Position numbers and translations under genes: made by a program. 64,000 bases of DNA from Qaidamihabitans albus (GTDB taxonomy: Bacteria > Actinomycetota > Actinomycetes > Mycobacteriales > Pseudonocardiaceae), in NCBI RefSeq assembly GCF_016464705.1, contig NZ_JAEHOB010000002.1, positions 1 through 64,000 on the forward strand, written 5' to 3'. The notes beneath the pieces were generated by a model. That model was not told where the DNA came from and did no database searches. It saw nothing but the letters and a program-made list of their open reading frames with translations. The first letter of the stretch is position 1. The number at the start of each line of letters is the position of its first letter. Positions 8,532 to 16,259 of the stretch are shown one piece after another.

Positions 8532-8561
8532 ACTATAGGCAGCCGTCCGGCTGCATGTCAA
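8532..8561 (-). promoter_or_regulatory. Promoter of the ArsR-SRPBCC gene
   Basis: On the minus strand a TTGACA -35 (8561-8556) is separated by 18 bp from a TATAGT -10 (8537-8532). This is close to the primary sigma consensus. Operator B fills the spacer and operator A covers the expected start site. Confidence 0.75.
8539..8554. promoter_or_regulatory. Operator B, core palindrome in promoter spacer
   Basis: GCAGCCGTCCGGCTGC repeats the core of operator A exactly. It sits wholly between the -35 and -10 boxes of the ArsR-SRPBCC promoter, so a bound dimer would exclude RNA polymerase. Confidence 0.8.
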
Positions 8562-8562
8562 C

Positions 8563-8628
8563 GCCCGCGAGTCCCCCGCCCAAACCCGCGAGTTCTGCAC
8601 TCAGGCCTGCGAGTTCCGCACTCGGACC
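8563..8628. repeat. 21-bp tandem repeat array, about three units
   Basis: GCGAG recurs at 8567, 8588 and 8609. The second and third units read GCGAGTTCTGCACTC and GCGAGTTCCGCACTC, while the first is degenerate. The reverse complement of the same consensus forms an array at 43452-43514. The remaining 8629-8755 holds no gene that can be supported. Confidence 0.75.
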
Positions 8629-8755
8629 ATCCGATGTTGCGAACACGGCTCGACCAGCCGTCGCGAGACGGGTACGGAGGGCGGGGAGTGATACGGCCGG
8701 GCCGACGCCGGCTGCTTCCCGCGAGCGCGAGAAGCAGCCGGTCAAGGCGACAAAG

Positions 8756-8829
8756 TCGGGGTGACAGGATTTGAACCTGCGACCCTTCGCTCCCAAAGCG
8801 AATGCGCTACCAAGCTGCGCCACACCCCG
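8756..8829 (-). tRNA. tRNA-Pro (TGG anticodon)
   Basis: Read on the minus strand, a 7-bp acceptor stem (CGGGGTG with CACCCCG) and discriminator A enclose a normal cloverleaf. The anticodon stem TTCGC/GCGAA holds loop TTTGGGA, giving anticodon TGG for proline codon CCA. The T arm GGTTCAAATCC is canonical. CCA is not encoded. Confidence 0.95.
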
Positions 8830-8907
8830 ATCCGCCACACCCCGGGCGGTGTGTGACCGCCCCGGCGGGTGCCGTTAGACTACCGGCGCGGCTGTTAGCA
8901 GCCCGGC

Positions 8908-8978
8908 GCGGGTGTAGCTCAATGGTAGAGCCCCAGTCTTCCAAACTGGTGGTGCGGGTTCGATTCCCGTCACCCGCT
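8908..8978 (+). tRNA. tRNA-Gly (TCC anticodon)
   Basis: Acceptor GCGGGTG pairs with CACCCGC, discriminator T. The anticodon arm CCAGT-CTTCCAA-ACTGG gives TCC, reading GGA. The T arm GGTTCGATTCC is canonical. The next three bases (8979-8981) are CCA, so the 3' end is encoded. Confidence 0.95.
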
Positions 8979-9110
8979 CCAGCACGGAAGCCCAGGTCAC
9001 CAGGCAGAACGGACGGCGGTTTCCCAGCAAGGAAGCCGCCGTTTCGCCATTCCGTGCCATCCGGGCCTCCCACGACCTGGCCAGCGCGACACGCCGGCCG
9101 GGAACGCCGC

Positions 9111-9893
9111 TCAGGCGTCGCGGCGGCGCAGCACCAGGTAGCCGCCGACGAGCGCGGCGGCGGTCCAGAGCACGAGGATGCCGACCGCACCCCACTGGCC
9201 GTACTCAGGGCCGAACCGCGGATCGTCCGCCGGCCCGGTGAGGTGCATGAGCACCATCCCGGCCTGGTCCGGCAGGTACTGCGTGACGGTCTTGACCTTC
9301 GGGACGTTGCCGAGCCCCTGCGAGCCGAGGAACAGCAGCGGGAGCAGGATCGCCAGCGAAAGCGCCGAGCTACGCAGCATCGCCGCCACGCCCATCGCGA
9401 TCACGCAGATCAGCGTCAGGTAGAAGCAGGCGCCGACGGCGGCGAACACGACCCTGTCCCCGCCGAGCGAGACAGCGCGCGGGCCGAGCCCGGCCTGTGC
9501 GGCGTAGAACGTCGCGGTCACGGTGACCAGCGCCGCCGCGGCGGCGACGAGCGTCCCGGCCAGCACCTTGGCACCGTAGAACCGGCCGCGCCACGGCACC
9601 GCGGCCAGCGACGCCCGAATCGTTCCCGACGTGTACTCCGAGCTGACCACGAGGACGGCGAACGCCACGAGGGCGAGCTGGCCCAGCATGAGGCTGTAGA
9701 ACGTGGGGTACAGCGGGTCGAAAGCCTCCTGCTGCTCACGTGAAAGGCCGGAGATGTCGCGGAAGGTCCGGCCGAGCGCGTAGCCGAGGCCGACACTGAG
9801 CACGAGCGCCAGCAGCAGGGTCCACGCCGTCGACCGTACGGATCGGATCTTGGTCCATTCGGCGACGACCGCTCGTCCGGCCGTGGCGCTCAC
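9111..9893 (-). CDS. ABC-2 type transporter permease
   Basis: A 260-residue integral membrane protein with six hydrophobic segments and the typical opening AEWTKIRSVRSTAWTLLLAL of actinobacterial ABC-2 permeases. The extracytoplasmic loop after helix 1 contains FRDISGLSREQQEAFDPLYP. The GTG start overlaps the end of the ATPase gene by 4 nt, so the pair is translationally coupled. With the ATPase it should form an exporter for a drug, lipid or peptide; the substrate cannot be read from the sequence. The divergent two-component system at 10906-12763 is the likely regulator. Confidence 0.9.
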   Translation of the reverse strand: MSATAGRAVVAEWTKIRSVRSTAWTLLLALVLSVGLGYALGRTFRDISGLSREQQEAFDPLYPTFYSLMLGQLALVAFAVLVVSSEYTSGTIRASLAAVPWRGRFYGAKVLAGTLVAAAAALVTVTATFYAAQAGLGPRAVSLGGDRVVFAAVGACFYLTLICVIAMGVAAMLRSSALSLAILLPLLFLGSQGLGNVPKVKTVTQYLPDQAGMVLMHLTGPADDPRFGPEYGQWGAVGILVLWTAAALVGGYLVLRRRDA

Positions 9894-10804
9894 CGCTGCC
9901 CGCCTTCGGTCCGGTAGTCCAGGACGTCACCGGTGAGGCTCATGAAGGCCTCCTCGAGCGAAGCCGACTGGGTGCTCACCTCGTGCACCGTCAGATCATC
10001 CGCCGAGGCGAGCTCGCCGATTCGTACGGCGCCGGCGCCGTACGCGTGCAACGAACCGTCCGGTCCGTCGGTCAGCCGGATACCGGCCGCGGTCAGCACG
10101 TCGCGCATCCGTTCCGGCTCGGGCGTCACGACGCGCACGTAGGAACTCGAGTTCGCCTCGATGAAGTCGCTCACCGTCGTGTCGGCGAGCAGCCTGCCGC
10201 GCGCGATCACGACGAGATGCTCGGCGCTGAGGGCCATCTCGCTCATCAGGTGGCTGGACAACAACACGGTCCGTCCTTCCCGCGCCAGATCCCTCAGCAG
10301 GTTGCGGAGCCACTGGATACCCTCGGGATCCAGCCCGTTGAGCGGTTCGTCGAGCAACAGAACCGGTGGGTCGCCGAGCAGCGCCGCGGCCAGACCGAGT
10401 CGTTGCGTCATGCCGAGTGAGAAACCCCCGGCACGCCTGCGGGCGACTCCTTCGAGTCCGACCAGATCCAGGACCTTCCGCACACGCGCCCCGGGAATCC
10501 CGTTCGTCTGGGCGAGCCACAGCAGGTGGTGGTAGGCGCTGCGGCCACCGTGCACGGCCTTGGCCTCCAGCAACGATCCCACGTGCCGGAGCGGCTCGGA
10601 AAGGTCGCGGTAGCGCACGCCGTCGATGAGGACCTGACCGCCGGAGGGACGATCGAGGTCGAGGATCATCCGCATCGTCGTGGACTTGCCGGCGCCGTTC
10701 GGGCCGAGGAATCCGGTCACCTGTCCCGGCCGGACCGTGAACGACAACCCGTCGACCGCGACGGTCGGGCCGTATCTCTTGCTGAGCTCGCACACTTCGA
10801 TCAC
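9890..10804 (-). CDS. ABC transporter ATP-binding protein
   Basis: About 304 residues. The Walker A motif GPNGAGKST, the signature SLGMTQRLGLA, Walker B VLLLDEPLNGLDP and the switch histidine in LLSSHLMSEM are all intact. The C-terminal 80 residues are the regulatory extension common to drug/bacteriocin exporters. The chosen start GTG 10804 gives VIEVCELSKRYGPTVAVDG, the normal length for the family; no strong ribosome site precedes it. It is coupled to the permease downstream. The 101-bp gap to the divergent kinase gene should hold both promoters. Confidence 0.9.
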   Translation of the reverse strand: MIEVCELSKRYGPTVAVDGLSFTVRPGQVTGFLGPNGAGKSTTMRMILDLDRPSGGQVLIDGVRYRDLSEPLRHVGSLLEAKAVHGGRSAYHHLLWLAQTNGIPGARVRKVLDLVGLEGVARRRAGGFSLGMTQRLGLAAALLGDPPVLLLDEPLNGLDPEGIQWLRNLLRDLAREGRTVLLSSHLMSEMALSAEHLVVIARGRLLADTTVSDFIEANSSSYVRVVTPEPERMRDVLTAAGIRLTDGPDGSLHAYGAGAVRIGELASADDLTVHEVSTQSASLEEAFMSLTGDVLDYRTEGGQR

Positions 10805-10905
10805 CCGGCCGACGCTAAGTACCGGGCCGATCGTGGTCAGTCCTCGAAAGTCGTCACCGTGCCTGCGAAAGTGGATCGGCCACACCGGCACGTAACCTGC
10901 TGACC

Positions 10906-12117
10906 ATGGGCCGACATCTCCCCGCCGCCGTCGTCGTCCTGGTGACCGGCGCCGCCCTGCTGGTGGCCGGGGCCACGGGCCCTTCCTGGTGGCAGATCGC
11001 CGGGTATGCACTGGCCGTCGCGCTGGTGATCGTGCTGCGGTACCGGAGCACGACGGCAGCGCTGGTGGCGGGCCTGGTGCTGGCCTCGGTGTCCGGCATC
11101 GCCTTCGTGCTGCTGCTCTGGATCGCCTACCAGGCCGGCCGCGACATCAAGTCCCGTTCCGACCTGGCCACGGTGGCCGGCGCAGCGGCCGGCTACCTCG
11201 CCGTTCAGTTCATCACCGGGCCACCAGGTCTGCAGGGCCTGCCCAGTGTCGTCGCCACGTTCGCGGTGTTCGTGGCAGGCCCGCTGCTCGTCGGGCGCTA
11301 TCTCGCGCAGCACGAACGTCTCGTGACGACGCTCGGCCGGCACAACGCACAGCTGCGCCGGGAGCGGGAGCTCCTCGCCGAGCGGGAACGGCTGCGCGAG
11401 CGCCTGCGCATCGCCCGGGATCTGCACGACTCCCTCGGCCGCCGGCTCAACCTGGTATCGGTGCAAGCGGCCGCACTGGAGGTGCTCGCCCTGCCACCGC
11501 AGCGGCAGGCCGCCCGGGCGGTGAACGACGCGGCGCGTGGCGCCGTGCACGATCTGTACGAGCTGGTCGGCACCCTCCGCGGGGAGAACGCCGAGCACGA
11601 ACCGTCGCCACCTGGGCTGGAGGCGGTCGGCGGCCTCGTCGCCGAGTTCCGGGAGGCGGGGGTACCGGTCACCCTGCACCGGCGCGGGGCGGTGCGGCCG
11701 CTGTCCGCGGCGGCGGGCCAGGCTGCGTACCGCGTGGTCGAGGAGACACTGAACAACGCGGCCAAGCACGCACCCGGCCGGCCCGTCACGGTGCGCGTCC
11801 AGTGGGAGGACGACGCACTCCTACTCACGGTCGTCAACCCGGTCCCCGATGGTCGCACCGGTACCGGCGCCGGATACGGGCTCTCCGGGCTGGGCGAGCG
11901 GCTTGGGCCGCTCGGCGGGTTCCTGGACTACGGACCGTCCGACGAGGGGTTCCGGGTCACCGCGATGCTGCCTGCGGACACCGGTGAGACCGGCGAGGTG
12001 ACCGACGAAGCTTCGCCGCCCTCCCTCGGACGCGTCCGTACCACCGCCGTCGGCCTCGCCACGGCGGCCGTCACGTTCGCCGTCCTGCCCGCCAGCCTGG
12101 TAGTGGGGGCCGGCTGA
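10906..12117 (+). CDS. NarL-family sensor histidine kinase
   Basis: 403 residues. The N-terminal half carries about five membrane helices with very short loops, so it probably senses a signal within or near the membrane. The HisKA_3 box ARDLHDSLGRRLNLVSVQ has its phospho-His at about residue 174, and the HATPase domain has VVEETLNNAAKHAPGRP and GYGLSGLGERLGPLGG. The C-terminus adds a hydrophobic stretch (VGLATAAVTFAVLPASLVV), an unusual terminal membrane segment for this class. The partner regulator starts one nucleotide after the stop. It is divergent from an ABC-2 exporter, the classic arrangement for antibiotic- or envelope-stress-responsive export. Confidence 0.9.
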   Translation: MGRHLPAAVVVLVTGAALLVAGATGPSWWQIAGYALAVALVIVLRYRSTTAALVAGLVLASVSGIAFVLLLWIAYQAGRDIKSRSDLATVAGAAAGYLAVQFITGPPGLQGLPSVVATFAVFVAGPLLVGRYLAQHERLVTTLGRHNAQLRRERELLAERERLRERLRIARDLHDSLGRRLNLVSVQAAALEVLALPPQRQAARAVNDAARGAVHDLYELVGTLRGENAEHEPSPPGLEAVGGLVAEFREAGVPVTLHRRGAVRPLSAAAGQAAYRVVEETLNNAAKHAPGRPVTVRVQWEDDALLLTVVNPVPDGRTGTGAGYGLSGLGERLGPLGGFLDYGPSDEGFRVTAMLPADTGETGEVTDEASPPSLGRVRTTAVGLATAAVTFAVLPASLVVGAG

Positions 12118-12118
12118 C

Positions 12119-12763
12119 GTGATCAGGGTTCTGGTCGCCGACGACGAGCCGCTGGTCACCGCGGGCATCCGGACGGTGCTGGAGTCGGCGGGCGACATGG
12201 AGGTCGTCGCCGAGGCGGGTGACGGCCGGACGGCCGTGGACCAGGCGATCAGCCATCGCGCCGATGTCGCGCTGATCGACATCAGGATGCCGGTGCTGGA
12301 CGGGCTGAGTGCCATCGAGCAGCTGCGCCGCCGGATGCCCGCGCTGCGGATCGTGGTGCTCACGTCGTTCGGTGCGGAACCGAACGTGCTGCGTGCCCTG
12401 CGCGCCGAGGTGGCGGGATTCGTGCTCAAGAACTGCAGGCCCGAGGAACTGGTCCGCGCGGTCCGGGCGGTACACGACGGCGAGGCGTACCTGTCCCCCG
12501 AGGTGACGCGCCTGGTGCTCGGGATGGTCGCGCCCGTCGACGCCGGGCGCAGGCAGGCAGCGGCCGAACGTCTGGCGGCGCTGTCCGCAGGCGAGACAAG
12601 GGTGCTGCACCTGGTGGCCGAAGGGCTGTCCAATGCCGACATCGGCCGGCGGCTGAACATGAGCGAGACGACGATCAAGACCTACGTGAGCCGGATCCTG
12701 ACCAAGCTCGGCTGCGCCAACCGCGTCCAGGCGGCGCTGCTGGCGCGAGACGCCGCCGTCTAG
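12119..12763 (+). CDS. NarL/LuxR-type response regulator
   Basis: 214 residues. The receiver has the acidic pocket D8-D9, phospho-acceptor D54 (VALIDIRMPVLDG), Thr/Ser in VLTSFG and Lys in GFVLKNCRPEEL. The C-terminal GerE helix-turn-helix reads LSAGETRVLHLVAEGLSNAD, then TTIKTYVSRILTKL. The GTG start follows the kinase stop by one nucleotide. The stop codon overlaps the stop of the convergent membrane gene by 2 nt. The likely target is the exporter promoter between 10805 and 10905. Confidence 0.92.
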   Translation: MIRVLVADDEPLVTAGIRTVLESAGDMEVVAEAGDGRTAVDQAISHRADVALIDIRMPVLDGLSAIEQLRRRMPALRIVVLTSFGAEPNVLRALRAEVAGFVLKNCRPEELVRAVRAVHDGEAYLSPEVTRLVLGMVAPVDAGRRQAAAERLAALSAGETRVLHLVAEGLSNADIGRRLNMSETTIKTYVSRILTKLGCANRVQAALLARDAAV

Positions 12764-13328
12764 AGACCAGCGGTGATGAGCAACCACTGGAGCAGGTCGG
12801 GCGCGGAGGTCAGCACGAAAGCGCCGAGCCACACCACGAGCACCACCGCCAGCACGGTGAAGATCAGCAGAACGGGCGCGTGGAAGACATCCGGACCGGT
12901 CCGGCGGAAGGCGTCCCCGAGCAGGAGCCCGACTGCGGCCGCGGTGGCGACGCTGCCGGGCAGCCGTCGTGCCCGACGTACCGGAAGGCCAGGCCGAAAA
13001 CGGTACCCGCGACCCCGGCCAGGGCCAGCCAGGTCGCCAGGGTGACGAGATCGATCTCGTACGGCATGCCGGCGTACTCGATGCCGTACACGACCTTCTT
13101 GCCGACGTAGAACGCCACGACCGCCGCCGCCAGCGCGACGATCGCCCGCACGATCGCCCGGCACGCGGCCTGCCGCCTGGTCACCAGCACGGCGAGCACG
13201 ATCCGCAGCGACGTGGAGTAGTAGGCCACCGCCGCGAACGCCCCGGACAGGAGCCCCGCGCTCGCGACCAGCAGCAGTCCCGGGTAGCCCGGTGTTCTCG
13301 CGGGACGGTCGGCGCCGGGATCCTCCAT
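12760..13328 (-). pseudogene. Frameshifted polytopic membrane protein
   Basis: Two overlapping minus-strand frames make one protein. The first runs from ATG 13328 (MEDPGADRPARTPGYPG) through three or four membrane helices to AFRYVGHDG. A second frame continues as LPGSVATAAAVGLLLGDAF with a last helix ending LLQWLLITAGL. The switch is near 12960-12970 and equals one lost base; restoring it would give about 189 residues. There is no slippery heptamer at the switch, so a real mutation or a sequencing error is more likely than programmed shifting. I do not recognise the family. A weak start region precedes ATG 13328. Confidence 0.7.
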
Positions 13329-13426
13329 CGCCCGCTGTCTACCACAGCTGATCGTCGCGGCCCGGCTCCACCGGAGCGTACGAGCAGGCACAACGGGGTA
13401 GCCAGGCGCCGAGGGAAGGGTGGCAC

Positions 13427-14581
13427 ATGCCGAACGGCGACGACGAAGAGCGTGAGGTGACGGTCGGGCTGCTGGCCGATCCGGGACTGCCCACCGAACT
13501 GGCGACCGCGCTCGTGGACGAACTACCGGGCGCGCTCTCCGACCGCGTCAGCGACCAGGTGCGATGGCGTGTCCACGTGCGCTCCGAGCCGCTGACCCTC
13601 AACGAGCACGGCAAGATCCCGCTCGTCCAGAACGCGAGGGAGAAGCGGTCGCGCGAGGGCTGGGACCTGATGGTGTGCCTGACCGACCTGCCGCGCCAGG
13701 TCGGTCACCAGCCGATCATCGGCGAGTTCAACGCCGAGCACCGGGTGGCACTGGCCTCGCTGCCCGCGATCGGCTCGTTCCGCCTGCGCAAGCACCTGCG
13801 CGACACCGTCGTGTACCTGCTCGACGCCCTCATCCACGGCACCGGCCTGCCCGGTCCCGCCCGCGACGCGCGCGGACGGCCGAAACGCGGGCCGGCCGAA
13901 CTGATGTCGCCGGTACGCCACCTCAGCAACCCCGACCGCGACATCGACGAATCGATCACGCTGACGGGACTGCGCGGCCGCGTGCGGCTGCTGCTGGGGA
14001 TGGTCCGGGACAACCGCCCCTGGCGGCTGGTGCCGAGCCTGTCCAGCGCACTCGCCGCCGCGATGGCCTCGGCAGCCTTCGGCGTCTTCTTCTCCACGAT
14101 CTGGACACTGGCCGACGCGCTGAGCGTCGGCCGCCTCACGCTGATCAGCCTGCTTTCGGTCACGACGATGGTGACCTGGCTGATCATCTACAACGGACTG
14201 TGGGAGCGGCCGCGTGCCCAGGAGTGGCGCGGCCAGCCGGTGCTCTACAACCTCGCCACGGTGCTGACGCTGTTCGTCGGCGTGGCCGGCATGTACATGC
14301 TGCTGTTCGCGATCGTCCTGGTCGCCGCCCACGTGGTGATCGCGTCCAGCTACATGGAGAGCCAGCTGGGCCACCCCGCGACTTTCACCAGCTACGTGAA
14401 GCTGACCTGGCTCGCGAGCTCGATGGGGATCGCCGCGGGCGCGCTCGGATCCAGCCTGGAGAGCGAGGACGCCGTCCGGCAGGCCACCTACAGCAAACGC
14501 GAGCGCGAGCGCCGGGAACGCCGCAAGCAGCAGGAAGCCGAGGAGAGACAGCAGGAGCAGGAGCGGACCACAGAGGACTGA
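13427..14581 (+). CDS. Conserved membrane protein of unknown function
   Basis: 384 residues. The first 210 are soluble and open with EREVTVGLLADPGLPTELA, followed by a conserved-looking LMVCLTDLPRQVGHQPIIGEF; this part resembles no catalytic family I know. Residues about 210-345 hold four to five membrane helices. The last 35 residues are a highly charged helix rich in Arg, Glu and Gln (SKRERERRERRKQQEAEER), probably cytoplasmic coiled coil. ATG 13427 has GAAGGG about 10 nt upstream. It stands alone between convergent neighbours. Similar proteins are, as far as I recall, annotated only as hypothetical in actinobacteria. Confidence 0.75.
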   Translation: MPNGDDEEREVTVGLLADPGLPTELATALVDELPGALSDRVSDQVRWRVHVRSEPLTLNEHGKIPLVQNAREKRSREGWDLMVCLTDLPRQVGHQPIIGEFNAEHRVALASLPAIGSFRLRKHLRDTVVYLLDALIHGTGLPGPARDARGRPKRGPAELMSPVRHLSNPDRDIDESITLTGLRGRVRLLLGMVRDNRPWRLVPSLSSALAAAMASAAFGVFFSTIWTLADALSVGRLTLISLLSVTTMVTWLIIYNGLWERPRAQEWRGQPVLYNLATVLTLFVGVAGMYMLLFAIVLVAAHVVIASSYMESQLGHPATFTSYVKLTWLASSMGIAAGALGSSLESEDAVRQATYSKRERERRERRKQQEAEERQQEQERTTED

Positions 14582-14593
14582 GGCGCGCTCGCG

Positions 14594-15040
14594 TCAGGAC
14601 CGCACCTGCCGGGCCGTGGCCATGGCACGTTCCGTCTCCCAGAACGCGCGCATCGAGGCGATCAGCCCGTCGCCGTCCACCTTGTAGACGAACACCCCGT
14701 CGGTGTCGACCCGGTAGTCACCCGGCAGGTAGGTCGTGATCGTGCCGACGTTGGCCACCTCGTCCCCCGCCGCGTGCGAGTCGCGGATCACGAACTCGAA
14801 CCGCAGCACCTTGGCGATGGCCGCCTCCCAGAAGGCCGCGATCTGCTCGTGCCCGCGGTGACCCTTGCCCTCCTGGTCGAACATCGACGGCCCCACCGGA
14901 TCCTCGATCACGCCCTCGGGGTGGAACAGCGCGAGCCAGGCGTCCTTGTCACCGCGTACGGCGGCGTTCATCGACCGCCACGCGGCCACCCTCGCGGGCG
15001 GCTGCTCGGCCGCCGGATCCCAGCACACGGTGACACTCAC
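14594..15040 (-). CDS. NTF2-like/SnoaL-fold protein
   Basis: 148 residues with the cone-shaped alpha+beta barrel pattern of the NTF2/SnoaL superfamily: ARVAAWRSMNAAVRGDKDAWLALFHPEGVIEDPVG, then the central GKGHRGHEQIAAFWEAAI. The acidic and histidine residues resemble limonene-epoxide hydrolase or ketosteroid isomerase relatives, but no catalytic set can be fixed by eye. The start overlaps the stop of the LLM oxidoreductase by 4 nt, so both are expressed together behind the KstR-like box, which favours a role in steroid or isoprenoid breakdown (inference). Confidence 0.8.
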   Translation of the reverse strand: MSVTVCWDPAAEQPPARVAAWRSMNAAVRGDKDAWLALFHPEGVIEDPVGPSMFDQEGKGHRGHEQIAAFWEAAIAKVLRFEFVIRDSHAAGDEVANVGTITTYLPGDYRVDTDGVFVYKVDGDGLIASMRAFWETERAMATARQVRS

Positions 15041-15921
15041 GCCGGCACCTCCTGGATCTTGCCGATGATCTCGTCGGCGAACTTCCTGATCGAGTCCTTC
15101 TTCTCACCGATGGCCGCATCGAAGCCGAGGCCGTCGAACACCCAGGGCACCGTGATGACGTCGGTGACACCGATGTCGGCCTGCTGCCGGTAGCCGTCGA
15201 CACCGAAACGGTCGACGCACACGGCCTGGATCTCGAACGGCTCACCGGCGCGGCCTGCCTCCGCGCGCAGCGCGCGCAGCTGCTCGATGGTGTCGCGCAG
15301 GTCGTCGAACTTCATCATCGCCGACGCCCAGCCGTCCCCGGCGCGCGCGGCCCGGCGCAGCGCCGCGTCGGTGTGCCCGCCGATGTAGAACGGCACCCGC
15401 CGCCGCGGGGCCGGGCTCATCCGCAACCTGCCGAAGTCGAAGAACCGGCCGTGGTACTCGACCATCCCACCGTCGAGGATCAGCCTCAGCACCTCGATCG
15501 CCTCGTCGACACGTCTTCCCCGGCCCGCGTAGGGCACCCCGCACCACTCGAACTCCTCGGGCGACCAGCCCACTCCCAACCCGAGCCCGAAGCGGTCACC
15601 GGTGAGGTTGGCGACCGAGCCGACCTGGCGCGCGAGCAGCACCGGGTTGCGGGAGCCGAGCTTGAGCACGGAGGTGTAGAAGCGGATCCGGCTGGTCGCG
15701 GCGCCCATCGCGGCGGCGGCGATCAGCGGGTCGACCCACGGCGTCTCCTCGTCCCAGAACCGGCTGCCATCGGGTGTGTACGGATAGCGCGCCGACACGT
15801 CCTCGGAGTAGAAGAGCGAGTCGGGCAGCGCCACGGCGTCGAACCCGCACTCCTCCGCGGTCGCGGCGAGCTCGGTGAGCTGGTCGAGCGGGCTCAGGGC
15901 CACCGACAAGGTGAACTTCAT
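15037..15921 (-). CDS. LLM-class F420-dependent oxidoreductase
   Basis: 294 residues with the luciferase-like TIM-barrel pattern of the F420-dependent LLM family. The opening MKFTLSVALSPLDQLTELA, then FGLGLGVGWSPEEFEWCGVP, and PFYIGGHTDAALRRAARAGDGW are characteristic of the F420 subgroup. The start ATG 15921 lies only 8 nt behind a TATAGT -10 box, so the message may be leaderless. It is followed by an overlapping NTF2-like gene. In mycobacteria related LLM enzymes belong to the cholesterol regulon, and a KstR-like palindrome overlaps this promoter. Confidence 0.85.
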   Translation of the reverse strand: MKFTLSVALSPLDQLTELAATAEECGFDAVALPDSLFYSEDVSARYPYTPDGSRFWDEETPWVDPLIAAAAMGAATSRIRFYTSVLKLGSRNPVLLARQVGSVANLTGDRFGLGLGVGWSPEEFEWCGVPYAGRGRRVDEAIEVLRLILDGGMVEYHGRFFDFGRLRMSPAPRRRVPFYIGGHTDAALRRAARAGDGWASAMMKFDDLRDTIEQLRALRAEAGRAGEPFEIQAVCVDRFGVDGYRQQADIGVTDVITVPWVFDGLGFDAAIGEKKDSIRKFADEIIGKIQEVPA

Positions 15922-15931
15922 GCGACCGAAC

Positions 15932-15945
15932 TATAACGTGTTCTA
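15932..15945. promoter_or_regulatory. KstR-like operator overlapping -10 box
   Basis: On the minus strand TAGAACACGTTATA fits the published 14-bp KstR consensus TnnAACnnGTTnnA at every fixed base. Its 3' part runs into TATAGT, the likely -10 of the LLM gene. Binding here would block the promoter. Confidence 0.65.
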
Positions 15946-16259
15946 GTTTTCCCCGCCAGCCCTGCCGGCGGGAGCAAGCGCCGAAACGATCAGTGATCGA
16001 CGACACGCCCGGCGAATGATCTGGATCACCGCGTTACATCCGTGTTCTCCAGGTGGGCCGAAGTTGGTTTCCCAGCTGATCGCCGGTGCCCGGCCAAACA
16101 TTTTCCTGAGAACTGTCTGACAGGTCACTGCCAGCGGGAACACGGTCGTCGCGGAGCTCGGGCGCGCTGTGTTTAACGTTTTCCGCCGGCGCGGGCACGA
16201 AGTTCGCGCCGGTAGTCGGGGGACACATTCGCGGAACCGAGCGAACCAGGAGGAAACGC
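15946..16259. other. 314-bp leader/intergenic region of the NlpC/P60 gene
   Basis: No gene is supported here. The notable structure is a hairpin with 8-bp arms, CCGGCGCG at 16186-16193 and CGCGCCGG at 16205-16212, about 50 nt before the start codon. NlpC/P60 genes in actinobacteria are often controlled by c-di-AMP (ydaO) riboswitches, but I could not find the conserved GGGGTGAAT-type element. Confidence 0.5.

Noticed and set aside
8533-9195. Minus-strand reading frames across the two tRNAs, with peptides such as VAQLGSAFALGAKGRRFKSC and GNRTRTTSLEDWG
   Set aside because: These are well-known artefacts of translating tRNA genes and their complements; they have no ribosome sites and the tRNAs explain the sequence.
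10805-11011. Longer ABC ATPase start giving a 373-residue protein
   Set aside because: The extra 69 residues are low-complexity Arg/Pro sequence overlapping the divergent kinase gene.
12963-12972. Programmed -1 frameshift in the membrane gene
   Set aside because: No slippery X-XXY-YYZ heptamer or downstream pseudoknot is apparent, so a mutation or sequencing error is simpler.
15946-16259. c-di-AMP (ydaO) riboswitch before the NlpC/P60 gene
   Set aside because: Expected by analogy, but the conserved sequence elements could not be found; only a simple hairpin is visible. A covariance-model search would decide.
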